A stretch of 64,000 nt of DNA from Paraburkholderia guartelaensis (GTDB lineage: Bacteria > Pseudomonadota > Gammaproteobacteria > Burkholderiales > Burkholderiaceae): NCBI RefSeq assembly GCF_004353905.1, contig NZ_SMOD01000021.1:85386-149385 (forward strand). The letters run 5' to 3'. This document shows positions 33,856-42,102 of this stretch, piece by piece. Made by a program: the position numbers and the translations under genes. A model generated the notes under the pieces. It was not told the DNA's origin. It was given only the letters and a program-made list of their open reading frames with translations, and did no database searches. The first letter of the stretch is position 1; each line of letters opens with the position of its first letter.

Positions 33856-35703
33856 TCAGGGCGCGCTGGCCGCAGCCGCGCCGGACGCCGCCGGTGCGGC
33901 TTGCGCGGCGCCCGTCTGCGGATACATCTGCAGCAGCACGCGCAGTACGCCGTTGGTCCATCCAAAGCCGTCCTGCAGCGGATATTCGCCGCCGCCCGCC
34001 GAAGACGCCTTCGTGGCCGACGCGCTCACGTCGTACTTCTCGACGAGCTTGTGCGTGCGGGAGTAGTAGGCGAGGTTCGTCGCGATCCAACGCGTGGCGA
34101 TTTCCTGCGCCAGGTCCTGTTCGCCGTAGCGGCGCAGCCCCATGACCGCGAGATATTGCAGCGGCGCCCAGCCGTTCGGCTCGTCCCATTGCTGGCCGGT
34201 CGCGACCTGCGTGGTGGCGAGGCCGCCGGGGCGCAGCAGTCCGGCGCGCAGCGCGGCGGCCACTTCCTGCGCCTGGGCTTTCGTCGCGACGCCCGCGTAG
34301 AGCGGGTAGACGGTCGCCGCCGTGAGCCGGTGCGTGAGCGTGTGGTGCGCGAAGTCGTAGTCGCTGTACGCATGCAGTAGCGGGTCCCAGAGCACGCGGT
34401 CGATGGCGTCGGCGCGTTGTTGCGCGCGCTTCGTCATCAGTTCGGCCTCGCGTGCGTCGCCCTTCAGGCCGTAGGCCTTCGCGAGCGTGCGTTCGAGGAT
34501 CACCATCAGCGAATTGAGGTCGACCGGCGCGAGCGAGGTCACGTCGATGGTCGAGAGCGTGCGGCCGTCTGCGAGCCAGCGCGAGCTGTAGTCCCAGCCC
34601 GTTTCCGCGCCCGCTCGCAGGTTGCGCCAGAGGTCCGAAGCGTCGCGCTGCGGCGTGGCTCGCGCGGTGAGGATGTCCTCGCGATACGACTCGTCGCGCG
34701 GGCGGTTGCGTGCGTCCCAGTAGCGGTTAAGCAGCGTGCCGTCGGGCAGGCGCACGAGGTGGCGCGCGGCGTGGCCGGGCTTGAGCGTCTGCGCGCCGGC
34801 CATCCAGTAGTCGTATTCCTTGCGCAGTTGAGGCAGGTAGTGGAGGTACACGGCGTCGCCGTCTTTCTCCGCGACGAGGCTCACCATCTGCGCGAAAAAC
34901 GGCGGCTGCGAGCGGCTCAGGTAGTACGTGCGATTGCCGTTCGCGATGTGGCCGTAACGGTCGATCAGCGCGGCGAAGTTGTTCAGCTCGTCGAGCGCGA
35001 GTTCGTGGCGGCCGCTCGCTTCCAGGCCGAGCATGATGAAGTACGAATCCCAGTAATAGATTTCGTTGAAGCGCCCGCCCGGCACGACGTAGGCATAAGG
35101 CAGCGGCAGCAGCGACGAATACGGATTCGGCTTTGCGTCGGGGCGGCGGCTCAGCACGTTCCAGAGCGTGTCGATGTGGCCGACGACGTCCTGGTTTGGA
35201 TCGGAAACGTAGTGGTCTTCGGTTTGCGCCGGGGCCGTGAAGTACTGGTTCACGAACTGCGTGAGCGCGGCCTTGCGCGCGGCATTGTCGTGCTGACCCG
35301 CGTGCTGCTGGCGCCAGCGCTCGTAGGCGGCCGTGATCTGGCTCGGGCGCTCGTTGGGCAGCATGTCGGCAAACGTCTTGCTGTCGGGGAAGATCTGCGC
35401 GAGCTGCACGTCGTGATAGAGGCGGCCGTAGAGGTCGGCGGGCGTGGCGGGCTGGCTCTCTTTTGCGGCGTCATGCTGCGCTGGCGAGCGAACCGGCTTC
35501 GGTGATTGCGCCGGTTTTTGTAATTCCTGCGCGTTGGCTGGCGCGCTCGCGGAGGCCGCGGCGTCGGCTTGTGCGTCGGCGGCATAGGCGGTTTGTGCGA
35601 GCGGCCATGCGAGGCACAGCGCAGCGGCGAGTGTTGCGGCGAACGGGATGGGGCGAGATTTCGTGGCGGATTCGGGCGTGCGGGAGCGGAACGGGAAAGA
35701 CAT
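33856..35703 (-). CDS. treA: Periplasmic alpha,alpha-trehalase (GH37)
   Basis: A 615-residue enzyme that splits trehalose to glucose outside the cytoplasm. The N-terminus holds a long signal peptide, basic then hydrophobic, ending near AQTAYAAD, followed by a low-complexity Ala/Gln/Pro linker of about 40 residues. Both trehalase signatures are present: PGGRFNEIYYWDSYF (about 206-220) and QWDEPNGWAP (about 503-512). ATG 35703 gives the best signal peptide; an in-frame start at 35772 adds 23 residues. The C-terminus carries a short Ala-rich tail. It is divergent from pobA. Confidence 0.92.
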   Translation of the reverse strand: MSFPFRSRTPESATKSRPIPFAATLAAALCLAWPLAQTAYAADAQADAAASASAPANAQELQKPAQSPKPVRSPAQHDAAKESQPATPADLYGRLYHDVQLAQIFPDSKTFADMLPNERPSQITAAYERWRQQHAGQHDNAARKAALTQFVNQYFTAPAQTEDHYVSDPNQDVVGHIDTLWNVLSRRPDAKPNPYSSLLPLPYAYVVPGGRFNEIYYWDSYFIMLGLEASGRHELALDELNNFAALIDRYGHIANGNRTYYLSRSQPPFFAQMVSLVAEKDGDAVYLHYLPQLRKEYDYWMAGAQTLKPGHAARHLVRLPDGTLLNRYWDARNRPRDESYREDILTARATPQRDASDLWRNLRAGAETGWDYSSRWLADGRTLSTIDVTSLAPVDLNSLMVILERTLAKAYGLKGDAREAELMTKRAQQRADAIDRVLWDPLLHAYSDYDFAHHTLTHRLTAATVYPLYAGVATKAQAQEVAAALRAGLLRPGGLATTQVATGQQWDEPNGWAPLQYLAVMGLRRYGEQDLAQEIATRWIATNLAYYSRTHKLVEKYDVSASATKASSAGGGEYPLQDGFGWTNGVLRVLLQMYPQTGAAQAAPAASGAAAASAP

Positions 35704-35845
35704 GGCCTTGATGTTTTTGATGGGCGAGGAGCGCGCCCGCGCACGAACCTGGGCGCAGGCGAAGCGTGCCAATGAGCAATTTCCGTTCCGCGCAACGGGT
35801 ACGCGAGACGGCCGGCGACCGCGGCATTATTCAAAATCGGGATAG

Positions 35846-35861
35846 TCCATATTCTCCATAT
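35846..35861. repeat. Short direct repeat in the treA-pobA intergenic region
   Basis: TCCATAT occurs twice (35846-35852 and 35855-35861) with a 9-bp period, about 80 bases before pobA and between divergent genes. This could be a regulator half-site pair, but no pobR gene is in the window to support that. Confidence 0.35.
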
Positions 35862-35938
35862 CGCGTTGCGCGATAACGGGCACAGCGGCGAAACTTGCCA
35901 AAAATCAATTCAAGCAACGCCGCATAAGGAGACATCTC

Positions 35939-37111
35939 ATGCGCACTCAGGTTGGCATCATTGGCGCCGGGCCCGCGGGCCTGCTTCTTTCCCATCTTCT
36001 GCATTTGCGTGGCATCGACTCGGTCGTGCTCGAGTTGCGTGGCCGCGAGCAGATCGAATCGACCATTCGTGCCGGCGTGCTCGAGCAAGGCACGATGGAC
36101 CTGCTCACCGAAGCGGGCGTCGGCGCGCGCATGAAGGCCGAAGGCGCGGTGCATCACGGCTTCGAACTTGCGTTCGAAGGCAAGCGCCGCCGCATCGATC
36201 TCACTGGCCTCACGGGCAAAGCCATCACCGTCTACGCACAGCATGAAGTGCTCAAGGACCTCGTGGCCGCGCGCGTGGCCGCGGACGGCAAGCTCTTCTT
36301 CAACGTCTCGAACACGTCGATTCACGGCGTCGAAACCAGCACGCCGTCAATCCGCTTCACGCACGAAGGCGAGGAGCACGAGCTGCACTGCGACTATGTG
36401 ATCGGCTGCGACGGTTTCCACGGCGTGTCGCGCGCCTCGATTCCGGCGGCGTTGCGCCAGGACTACGAGCGCGTGTTCCCGTTCGGCTGGTTCGGCATTC
36501 TCGTCGAGGCGCCGCCCACGTCCGACGAGCTGATCTACGCGCGGCACGATCGCGGCTTCGCGCTCATCAGCACGCGCTCGCCGAACGTGCAGCGCATGTA
36601 TTTCCAGTGCGATCCGAAGGACAACGTCGATAACTGGTCCGACGATCGCATCTGGGCCGAGTTGCACGCTCGCGTCGATTCGCTCGAAGGCCACCAGGTG
36701 GTGGAAGGCAAGATCTTCCAGAAGAACATCGTGGGCATGCGCAGCTTCGTTACGACCACGATGCAGCACGGCCGCCTCTTTCTCGCGGGAGACGCGGCGC
36801 ATATCGTGCCGCCTACCGGTGCGAAGGGTCTCAATCTCGCGGTGGCGGACGTTCGCGTGCTAACCGCGGCGCTCGTCGCGTTCTACAAGGAAGGCCGCAC
36901 CGATCTGCTCGATGGCTATAGCGAAACGGCGCTGCGCCGCATCTGGCGCGCCGAGCATTTCTCGTACTGGATGACGCGCATGATGCACCGCCTCGACGAC
37001 GCCACGCCGTTCGAGCAGCGCCTGCAGGTTGCCGAGCTGGAACACGTCACCACGTCGCGCGCTGCCGCAACGGCAATGGCCGAGAACTACGTGGGCGCAG
37101 TTGCGGTGTGA
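35939..37111 (+). CDS. pobA: 4-hydroxybenzoate 3-monooxygenase
   Basis: FAD enzyme of 390 residues that hydroxylates 4-hydroxybenzoate to protocatechuate using NADPH and oxygen, feeding the beta-ketoadipate route. The N-terminal dinucleotide motif is GIIGAGPAGLLLSHLL, the DG motif is GCDGFHGVSR, and the second FAD motif is LAGDAAHIVPPTGAKGLNLA. Length and segments such as RAGVLEQGTMDLLTEAG match PobA closely. AAGGAG lies before the ATG. A strong terminator follows. No pobR regulator is adjacent. Confidence 0.95.
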   Translation: MRTQVGIIGAGPAGLLLSHLLHLRGIDSVVLELRGREQIESTIRAGVLEQGTMDLLTEAGVGARMKAEGAVHHGFELAFEGKRRRIDLTGLTGKAITVYAQHEVLKDLVAARVAADGKLFFNVSNTSIHGVETSTPSIRFTHEGEEHELHCDYVIGCDGFHGVSRASIPAALRQDYERVFPFGWFGILVEAPPTSDELIYARHDRGFALISTRSPNVQRMYFQCDPKDNVDNWSDDRIWAELHARVDSLEGHQVVEGKIFQKNIVGMRSFVTTTMQHGRLFLAGDAAHIVPPTGAKGLNLAVADVRVLTAALVAFYKEGRTDLLDGYSETALRRIWRAEHFSYWMTRMMHRLDDATPFEQRLQVAELEHVTTSRAAATAMAENYVGAVAV

Positions 37112-37132
37112 GGTAAGCGCAACGAATGAAAT

Positions 37133-37169
37133 GGCCGCGCGAGTCCCGAAGGGCTCGCGCGGCTTTTTT
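37133..37169 (+). terminator. Rho-independent terminator after pobA
   Basis: A GC-rich stem (CCGCGCGAG with CTCGCGCGG, plus a weaker inner pairing around a GAA loop) is followed by six T residues. It lies 22 bases after the pobA stop and before the convergent Ldh-family gene. Confidence 0.88.
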
Positions 37170-37188
37170 GTGCCCGGCGTCGAGGGCT

Positions 37189-38241
37189 TCAAATCGCCGC
37201 GAGCGGCACGATGCCCAGTTCGTTCGCGATATCGGCGAAAGGCTTTCTCACGGAGTCGGGCAGAACGATCGTCTGCATGTGCCGCGCGCGATTCTCCGCT
37301 TCGTACTGGCCAGGGTACTGCACCGGCTGCGCCGGGTCCTGCGGCGGGCAGCTGAGCAGATAGTCGAGGAACGATTCGACCTCCTGTGAGCGCCACGTCG
37401 TGTTGAAATCCACCTGCGGATCGAGCACCAGCGCAAACAGATTGTTGGTCGCGACGCCATTGCGCGGATTGTCCGGATGGATCGTGCCGCCGCCCGAGAG
37501 CACGCCCGCGAGCAGTTCCGCCACGAGCCCGAGCGCATAGCCCTTGTGCAGGCCGAACGGCAGCAGCGCGCCGGGCGGGTCGGCGAACAGCACGTTCGGG
37601 TCGGTGCTCGGCTGGCCGTTCGCGTCGATCACCGAGCCGTCGGGCGCCGGCAGACCGTTTTCGGCGAGCACGCGCGCCTTGTTCACGGCAATGGCGCTCG
37701 TCGCGATATCCACGACGAAGGGCGGCCGCCCGCCTGGCAGCGGGCCCGCGAAGCACAGCGGGTTGGTCGTGAGCCGGGGCTCGCGTCCGCCGAACGGCGC
37801 GACGGTCGGCGCGCGATTCACCACGTTGGTGAATGCGAGCAGCACGTAGCCCTGTGCCGCGACCATTTCGCCGTAGTGGCCCATGCGCCCCAGGTGATGG
37901 CTATGGCGCAGCGTCACGATACATTGCCCATGTTCGTGCACGCGAGCGATCGCGTCTTCCATCACGACCTTGCCCACGTGCTGGCCGAAGCCGCTGTGGC
38001 CGTCGTAGCCGATCAGGCCGCCGCGGTCGACGACGCGCTCGGCGCGGCCGTCGGCGGTGACGAAACCCGCGGCCAGCACGCGCTTGTAATTAGGCAGGAT
38101 CGACAGGCCATGGCTTGCGTAGCCCACGCGGTCGGATTCGATCAGATGGTCGGCCACGTCGGCGGCGATGTCTTCGGGCACCGAGACGTTCGTGAGCACG
38201 GCCGTGGCGAAGCGGCGTGCGTCGTCGATATTGACTTCCAT
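37189..38241 (-). CDS. Ldh-family (malate/lactate/ureidoglycolate-type) NAD(P)-dependent oxidoreductase
   Basis: A 350-residue 2-hydroxyacid dehydrogenase of the non-Rossmann MDH2/LDH2 family. Typical segments are SHGLSILPNYKRVL, the catalytic-region LRHSHHLGRMGHY, TNVVNRAPTVAPFGG and GLHKGYALGLVAELLAGVLSGG. ATG 38241 is chosen because GAGGAG precedes it; the open frame continues far upstream inside the next gene, which is an artefact. Substrates in this family include malate, L-lactate, sulfolactate, ureidoglycolate and delta-piperideine-2-carboxylate. It is downstream of a dicarboxylate-type transporter, suggesting uptake and oxidation of one hydroxyacid. Confidence 0.86.
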   Translation of the reverse strand: MEVNIDDARRFATAVLTNVSVPEDIAADVADHLIESDRVGYASHGLSILPNYKRVLAAGFVTADGRAERVVDRGGLIGYDGHSGFGQHVGKVVMEDAIARVHEHGQCIVTLRHSHHLGRMGHYGEMVAAQGYVLLAFTNVVNRAPTVAPFGGREPRLTTNPLCFAGPLPGGRPPFVVDIATSAIAVNKARVLAENGLPAPDGSVIDANGQPSTDPNVLFADPPGALLPFGLHKGYALGLVAELLAGVLSGGGTIHPDNPRNGVATNNLFALVLDPQVDFNTTWRSQEVESFLDYLLSCPPQDPAQPVQYPGQYEAENRARHMQTIVLPDSVRKPFADIANELGIVPLAAI

Positions 38242-38279
38242 GAGCGGCTCCTCGCAAACAGTGCGGTCGGGTGCAGCGT

Positions 38280-39776
38280 TCAGATCCAGCCGAGCCAGCG
38301 CCACCATGTCGCGGCGAACAACAGCAATAACACGTAGCCGACGACGGTCAGCACGATGCCCACCCGCGCAAACTGCTTCGCCGTGAACGTTTCGGTGGCG
38401 AGACACACCATGTTTTGCGGCGCGTTGATCGGCAGGATGAAGCCGAAGCTCACGACGTAGCCGAGCAGCATGGTGAGACCAAGCCGGTTGAAGTCGCCCT
38501 GCATGGACTGCAGCACCGACACGAGAATCGGCAGCATCGCGGAGGTGAGCGCCGTTGCGCTCGCAAAACCGAGGTGGATGAGGATGAGGAAGGCCGAGAG
38601 AATCGCGAAGGCCATGAATGGCGTGGCGGTGTCGAGCCCCGTGTGATGCGCGACGAGGTCGCCGAGCCATTGGCCCGCCTTCGTCGTGAGCAGCGCCGTG
38701 CCGAGGCTGATACCCACGCCGAACACGATCACCGTGCCCCACGGAATGCGGCTTTGCACGGTCTTCCAGTCCATCACGCCAAAGCGCGGCAACAGTAGCA
38801 GCACGAGCCCGACGTAAGTGACCGAGGTGGTGTCGAACGGGTGCAGCTTGCCTTCGGTCGCCCAGAAGAGCAGCAAGCCGATGGAAACACCCAGCAGACG
38901 CTTTTGCGGGCCCGTCATGGGGCCGAGTTCGCGCAGCGAGGCCTCGACGGCTTCCTTGCCGCCCGCGATAGCGTCGGCTTCGGGCGGCAGCATCTTCAGC
39001 ACGATGAAGAGCAGCGCCGCCGACATCACGATCGCCCAGGGCGCGCCCGCAATGAGCCAGTCGAGCCACGTGACACGCGCGCCGAGCATCTTGTCCATGA
39101 AGCCGATGGTCAGCAGATTCTGGGCGGCGGCGGTCTGGATGCCGACGTTCCAGATGCTCGTGGCCTGCGCGACCACGATCATGATGCCCGCCGCGATGTT
39201 CGAGCGCTTGTCCACGCCGAACGCCGAGATCACGCCCACCATGATCGGCACGACGCAGGCGCTGCGCGCGGTGGCGCTCGGCACGACGAGCGAGAGCACG
39301 ATGGTCACGGCGACCGCGCCGATCAGGATGCGCCGCGTGGTGGTGCCGATGAGCGAGAGCGTGACGAGCGCAATGCGCCGGTCGAGACCGGTGACGGTCA
39401 TCGCTGCGGAGATGAAGAGTGCGCCGGCCACGAGCGCGAGCGCGGAATTGGAGAACCCCGCGAGCGCCATGCTGATGGCTTTGTTGGTGCCGTAATCGAC
39501 AGCGGGGTTTTCGATGGTGGGTGCAGTGCCCACGAGAAACGCCATAAGCGAGGTGATGATGATGGCGCTCGCTTCGTACGATACCGCTTCGGTGAGCCAG
39601 ACGACCACGGCGAACGCGAGGATGGCGAGCATGCGCTGGCCGGCGGGCGGGAGGCTATCGGGCAGGGGCAAAAGCAGTACGACGACGAGCGCGATCACGC
39701 CCGCGATCAGGCCCACAGGTATGCCTTTTTTCTGCGGCGCGGCGCCCGCGTTGGCGGCTGGCTGGGGTGCGTTCAT
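38280..39776 (-). CDS. DASS/SLC13-family anion symporter
   Basis: Inner-membrane permease of 498 residues with about 12 hydrophobic helices. DASS markers include the WLTEAVSYEASAIIITSLMAF segment, SATARSACVVPIM (first SNT-like motif region) and FILPINAPQNMVCLAT near the C-terminus (second motif). The family carries di- and tricarboxylates or sulfate-like anions with sodium or protons. ATG 39776 follows GGAG; the extra 21 upstream residues have no support. It is 38 bases before the Ldh-family gene and likely forms one operon with it. Confidence 0.87.
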   Translation of the reverse strand: MNAPQPAANAGAAPQKKGIPVGLIAGVIALVVVLLLPLPDSLPPAGQRMLAILAFAVVVWLTEAVSYEASAIIITSLMAFLVGTAPTIENPAVDYGTNKAISMALAGFSNSALALVAGALFISAAMTVTGLDRRIALVTLSLIGTTTRRILIGAVAVTIVLSLVVPSATARSACVVPIMVGVISAFGVDKRSNIAAGIMIVVAQATSIWNVGIQTAAAQNLLTIGFMDKMLGARVTWLDWLIAGAPWAIVMSAALLFIVLKMLPPEADAIAGGKEAVEASLRELGPMTGPQKRLLGVSIGLLLFWATEGKLHPFDTTSVTYVGLVLLLLPRFGVMDWKTVQSRIPWGTVIVFGVGISLGTALLTTKAGQWLGDLVAHHTGLDTATPFMAFAILSAFLILIHLGFASATALTSAMLPILVSVLQSMQGDFNRLGLTMLLGYVVSFGFILPINAPQNMVCLATETFTAKQFARVGIVLTVVGYVLLLLFAATWWRWLGWI

Positions 39777-40061
39777 GGCGAAGACTCCATGTTGGGCATG
39801 CACGCAGCATGGCTCGCGATGGCTTGCGGCAGAGCGCATGCAGCGTCGATGGCGGCGGTGTTCCGGCTTGCGAACGAGTCAGCGCATTCGCATCGCGGAT
39901 GGTACTGCCATTCGACCGATGAAGCGTTTAGTGTGTACGGCGGGGGCGGCGGAGCGCGAAGGAAGGGCAGCGTTCAGGCATGCTGCGGGAGATGCGGGCA
40001 ACTCGATGGGGGAGGCGTTTTAACCGGCAAGGCAGCCGGTTAAAACGGCCGTTGACGCGAA

Positions 40062-40385
40062 TTACTGGCTGGAGCCAGCAGCTTTCTTCTGTGCTTCCTG
40101 CAGGTTTTGCGGATAGTTCGGGTCGTTCAGCGCCGGCTTGTAGCCCGCGTCTTCCAGCTTCTTCAGTTCGGCATTGTTCTTCGCGCGGGCTTCCTTGCGC
40201 TCGGCTTTGCGCTGCGCTTTGGCCTGAGCCTTGGCCTGTGCTTTCTGTTCCTTGGTGAGCGGTTGCGAGGCCGTGGCCGCGGCAGGTGCGCTGGCTTCCG
40301 TTTGCGCGAACGCCGGAGCGGCAACGCCGATCAGGAATGCGGCGGTCGCCGCGGCGAGAGTCAGCTTGCTGGTGGTGGAGCGCAT
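40062..40385 (-). CDS. DUF4148-like small secreted protein
   Basis: A 107-residue protein with a clear signal peptide (LTLAAATAAFLIGVAAPAFAQ, cleavage near residue 28). The mature part has a Lys/Ala/Gln-rich amphipathic stretch (KEQKAQAKAQ repeats, about 45-70) and ends with ELKKLEDAGYKPALNDPNYPQNLQEA, which resembles the DUF4148 motif common in Burkholderia. Function is unknown; such proteins are periplasmic and numerous in this group. It stands alone, with about 285 bases before the next gene in which nothing was recognised. Confidence 0.7.
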   Translation of the reverse strand: MRSTTSKLTLAAATAAFLIGVAAPAFAQTEASAPAAATASQPLTKEQKAQAKAQAKAQRKAERKEARAKNNAELKKLEDAGYKPALNDPNYPQNLQEAQKKAAGSSQ

Positions 40386-40563
40386 TGATTCCCCTATTGA
40401 TTGGTTTGAACGGCTTACCCAGGGCTGGGAAGACGGGCGCTGGCCGCGGCGCAGGAAGCAGCAGCCAGTGCCCGTCGCTCAATGTAATCGATCCACAACA
40501 AAGACGGTAGCAAGCGCTGACCCTGGCTTCCATCCAGGCATCTGCGCCGGCTTCAGCGGGCGC

Positions 40564-41247
40564 TCAAGCACCAAGCTTCGCGGCCGCCGCCGCGACTACG
40601 CGTGCACGCGCGGCGAGCGACGCGGCTGTCTGCGCGCGCAACCTTTCCACGATCGCACGCGGCGCGCTGGCGGGGTCGCCCGCATCGAACGGCGGCGCGG
40701 GCGCGTACTCGAGTTCGAGCTGGAGCGCCTGGGCGTCCTCGTCGCCGATCAGTTCGGCGGCGAGCGTCAATGCGAAATCGATACCCGCCGTGATGCCGCC
40801 GCCGGTCAGCACATTCCCGTCGCGCACCACGCGCGCTTTCACGGGCAGCGCGCCGAGCGGCTCCAGCAGTTCGTGGAAGGCCCAGTGCGTGGTCGCGCGG
40901 CGTCCGCGTAGCAGCCCGGCCGCGCCGAGCACGAGCGCACCCGTGCAGACCGAAGTGACGTAGCGCGCCGTGCTCGCCTGACGGCGCAGGAACGCGAGTG
41001 TCTCGTCGTCGCGAATCAGCTGGGAGACGCCGCTGCCGCCCGGCACGCAGATCACGTCGAGCGGCGGGCAATCCTCGAAGGTCGTGTCGGGCGTGAGCAT
41101 GAGGCCGGTGCTCGAGCGCACCGGATCGAGCGTCTTCCAGATGAGCCGAGCCTGGGTGTCCGGCATCGAGGCGAGCACGTCGTACGGGCCTGTCAGGTCG
41201 AGCTGTTGAACGTTGGGGAAGACGAGAAATCCGATTTGCAGTGCCAT
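40564..41247 (-). CDS. DJ-1/PfpI-family protein (isonitrile hydratase-like)
   Basis: A 227-residue class I glutamine amidotransferase-like protein. The nucleophile elbow is Cys101 in TSVCTGALVLGAAGLL, and the family acidic residue is in LDLTGPYDVL. The sequence RRATTHW after the elbow is typical of the InhA (isonitrile hydratase) subgroup, which converts isonitriles to N-formamides, but several AraC-type regulators share this domain. There is no DNA-binding domain here, so an enzyme is more likely. It has no obvious operon partner. The gap to 41475 holds nothing recognised. Confidence 0.8.
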   Translation of the reverse strand: MALQIGFLVFPNVQQLDLTGPYDVLASMPDTQARLIWKTLDPVRSSTGLMLTPDTTFEDCPPLDVICVPGGSGVSQLIRDDETLAFLRRQASTARYVTSVCTGALVLGAAGLLRGRRATTHWAFHELLEPLGALPVKARVVRDGNVLTGGGITAGIDFALTLAAELIGDEDAQALQLELEYAPAPPFDAGDPASAPRAIVERLRAQTAASLAARARVVAAAAAKLGA

Positions 41248-41474
41248 GTAGTGTTCCCGATCAAGGGTTGGCTGTCGAAAAGGGCTGGCGGTATGCCGAT
41301 GAATCGGAAGTCACTGTAATCTCGCCCCGGCGCACAACCATGCCAAAAGCCGCGCAAAAACTGCCAGCGGTGCGCGAGCCGCAACCGGAAAGCATCCAAT
41401 GATCAATACACGCGCTGCCGTTCAGCCACCGCTTAATTTTCGGCAACTGAAGCAGCGCGTTGCCTGCTTCACAC

Positions 41475-41912
41475 TCAGGCCGGCATCTTGCGGAACGTCA
41501 CCGCGATGCGGTTCCAGCCGTTGATCGCGATGATCAGCAGCGTGAGGTCGGCGATCTCCTGATCGCTGAAATGCGGCTTCACGCGTTCCCAAACTTCGTC
41601 GGGTACGTGCGTTTGCGCGAGCAGCGTGACCGATTCGGTCCATTCGAGCGCCGCGCGCTCGCGCTCGGTGAAGAAGGGCGTTTCGCGCCACACCGATACC
41701 GTGGCGAGCCGCCGATCGGTTTCGCCGCCTTTGCGCGCGTCCGTGGTGTGCATGTCCACGCAAAATGCGCAGCCGTTGATTTGCGAAGCACGCAGGCGCA
41801 CCAGCTCTGCGAGCGGCTTTTCGATCGAGCTTTTGCTCGCGCGCTCTTCGAGCGCAATCATGGCCTTCGTGCCTTCCGGGTTGGCTTTGTAGAAATCCAG
41901 ACGTGCCTGCAT
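41475..41912 (-). CDS. Carboxymuconolactone decarboxylase/AhpD-family protein
   Basis: A 145-residue protein of the alkylhydroperoxidase-like CMD fold. The redox CxxC is C48-A-F-C51 followed by His55 (GCAFCVDMHTTDARKGG), matching AhpD-like peroxidases rather than the true decarboxylase. The SDQEIADLTLLIIAINGWNRIAV C-terminal helix is typical. It is divergent from a MocR-type regulator across 190 bases and is its most likely target. Confidence 0.85.
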   Translation of the reverse strand: MQARLDFYKANPEGTKAMIALEERASKSSIEKPLAELVRLRASQINGCAFCVDMHTTDARKGGETDRRLATVSVWRETPFFTERERAALEWTESVTLLAQTHVPDEVWERVKPHFSDQEIADLTLLIIAINGWNRIAVTFRKMPA

Positions 41913-42102
41913 GAGCGTTCACCTGTCGAGTTGAATGGCGTGGCGCTGTCGTCGACAGCGCGGTTGAAAACGATGCGTTGGCCCCGCAGACTGCGTAACC
42001 ACAGGTGCACTTTAGGCGTTGCGCTGGCGCGTTCACATAGCCATTCTGGCAATATTTCGGGTGACCACTTTCACCCCTTCGAACGCTACCTGCAGCGTCA
42101 TC

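Noticed and set aside
38242..39069. N-terminal extension of the Ldh-family frame
   Set aside because: It is a shadow of the DASS transporter gene; the dehydrogenase start at 38241 has a good ribosome site.
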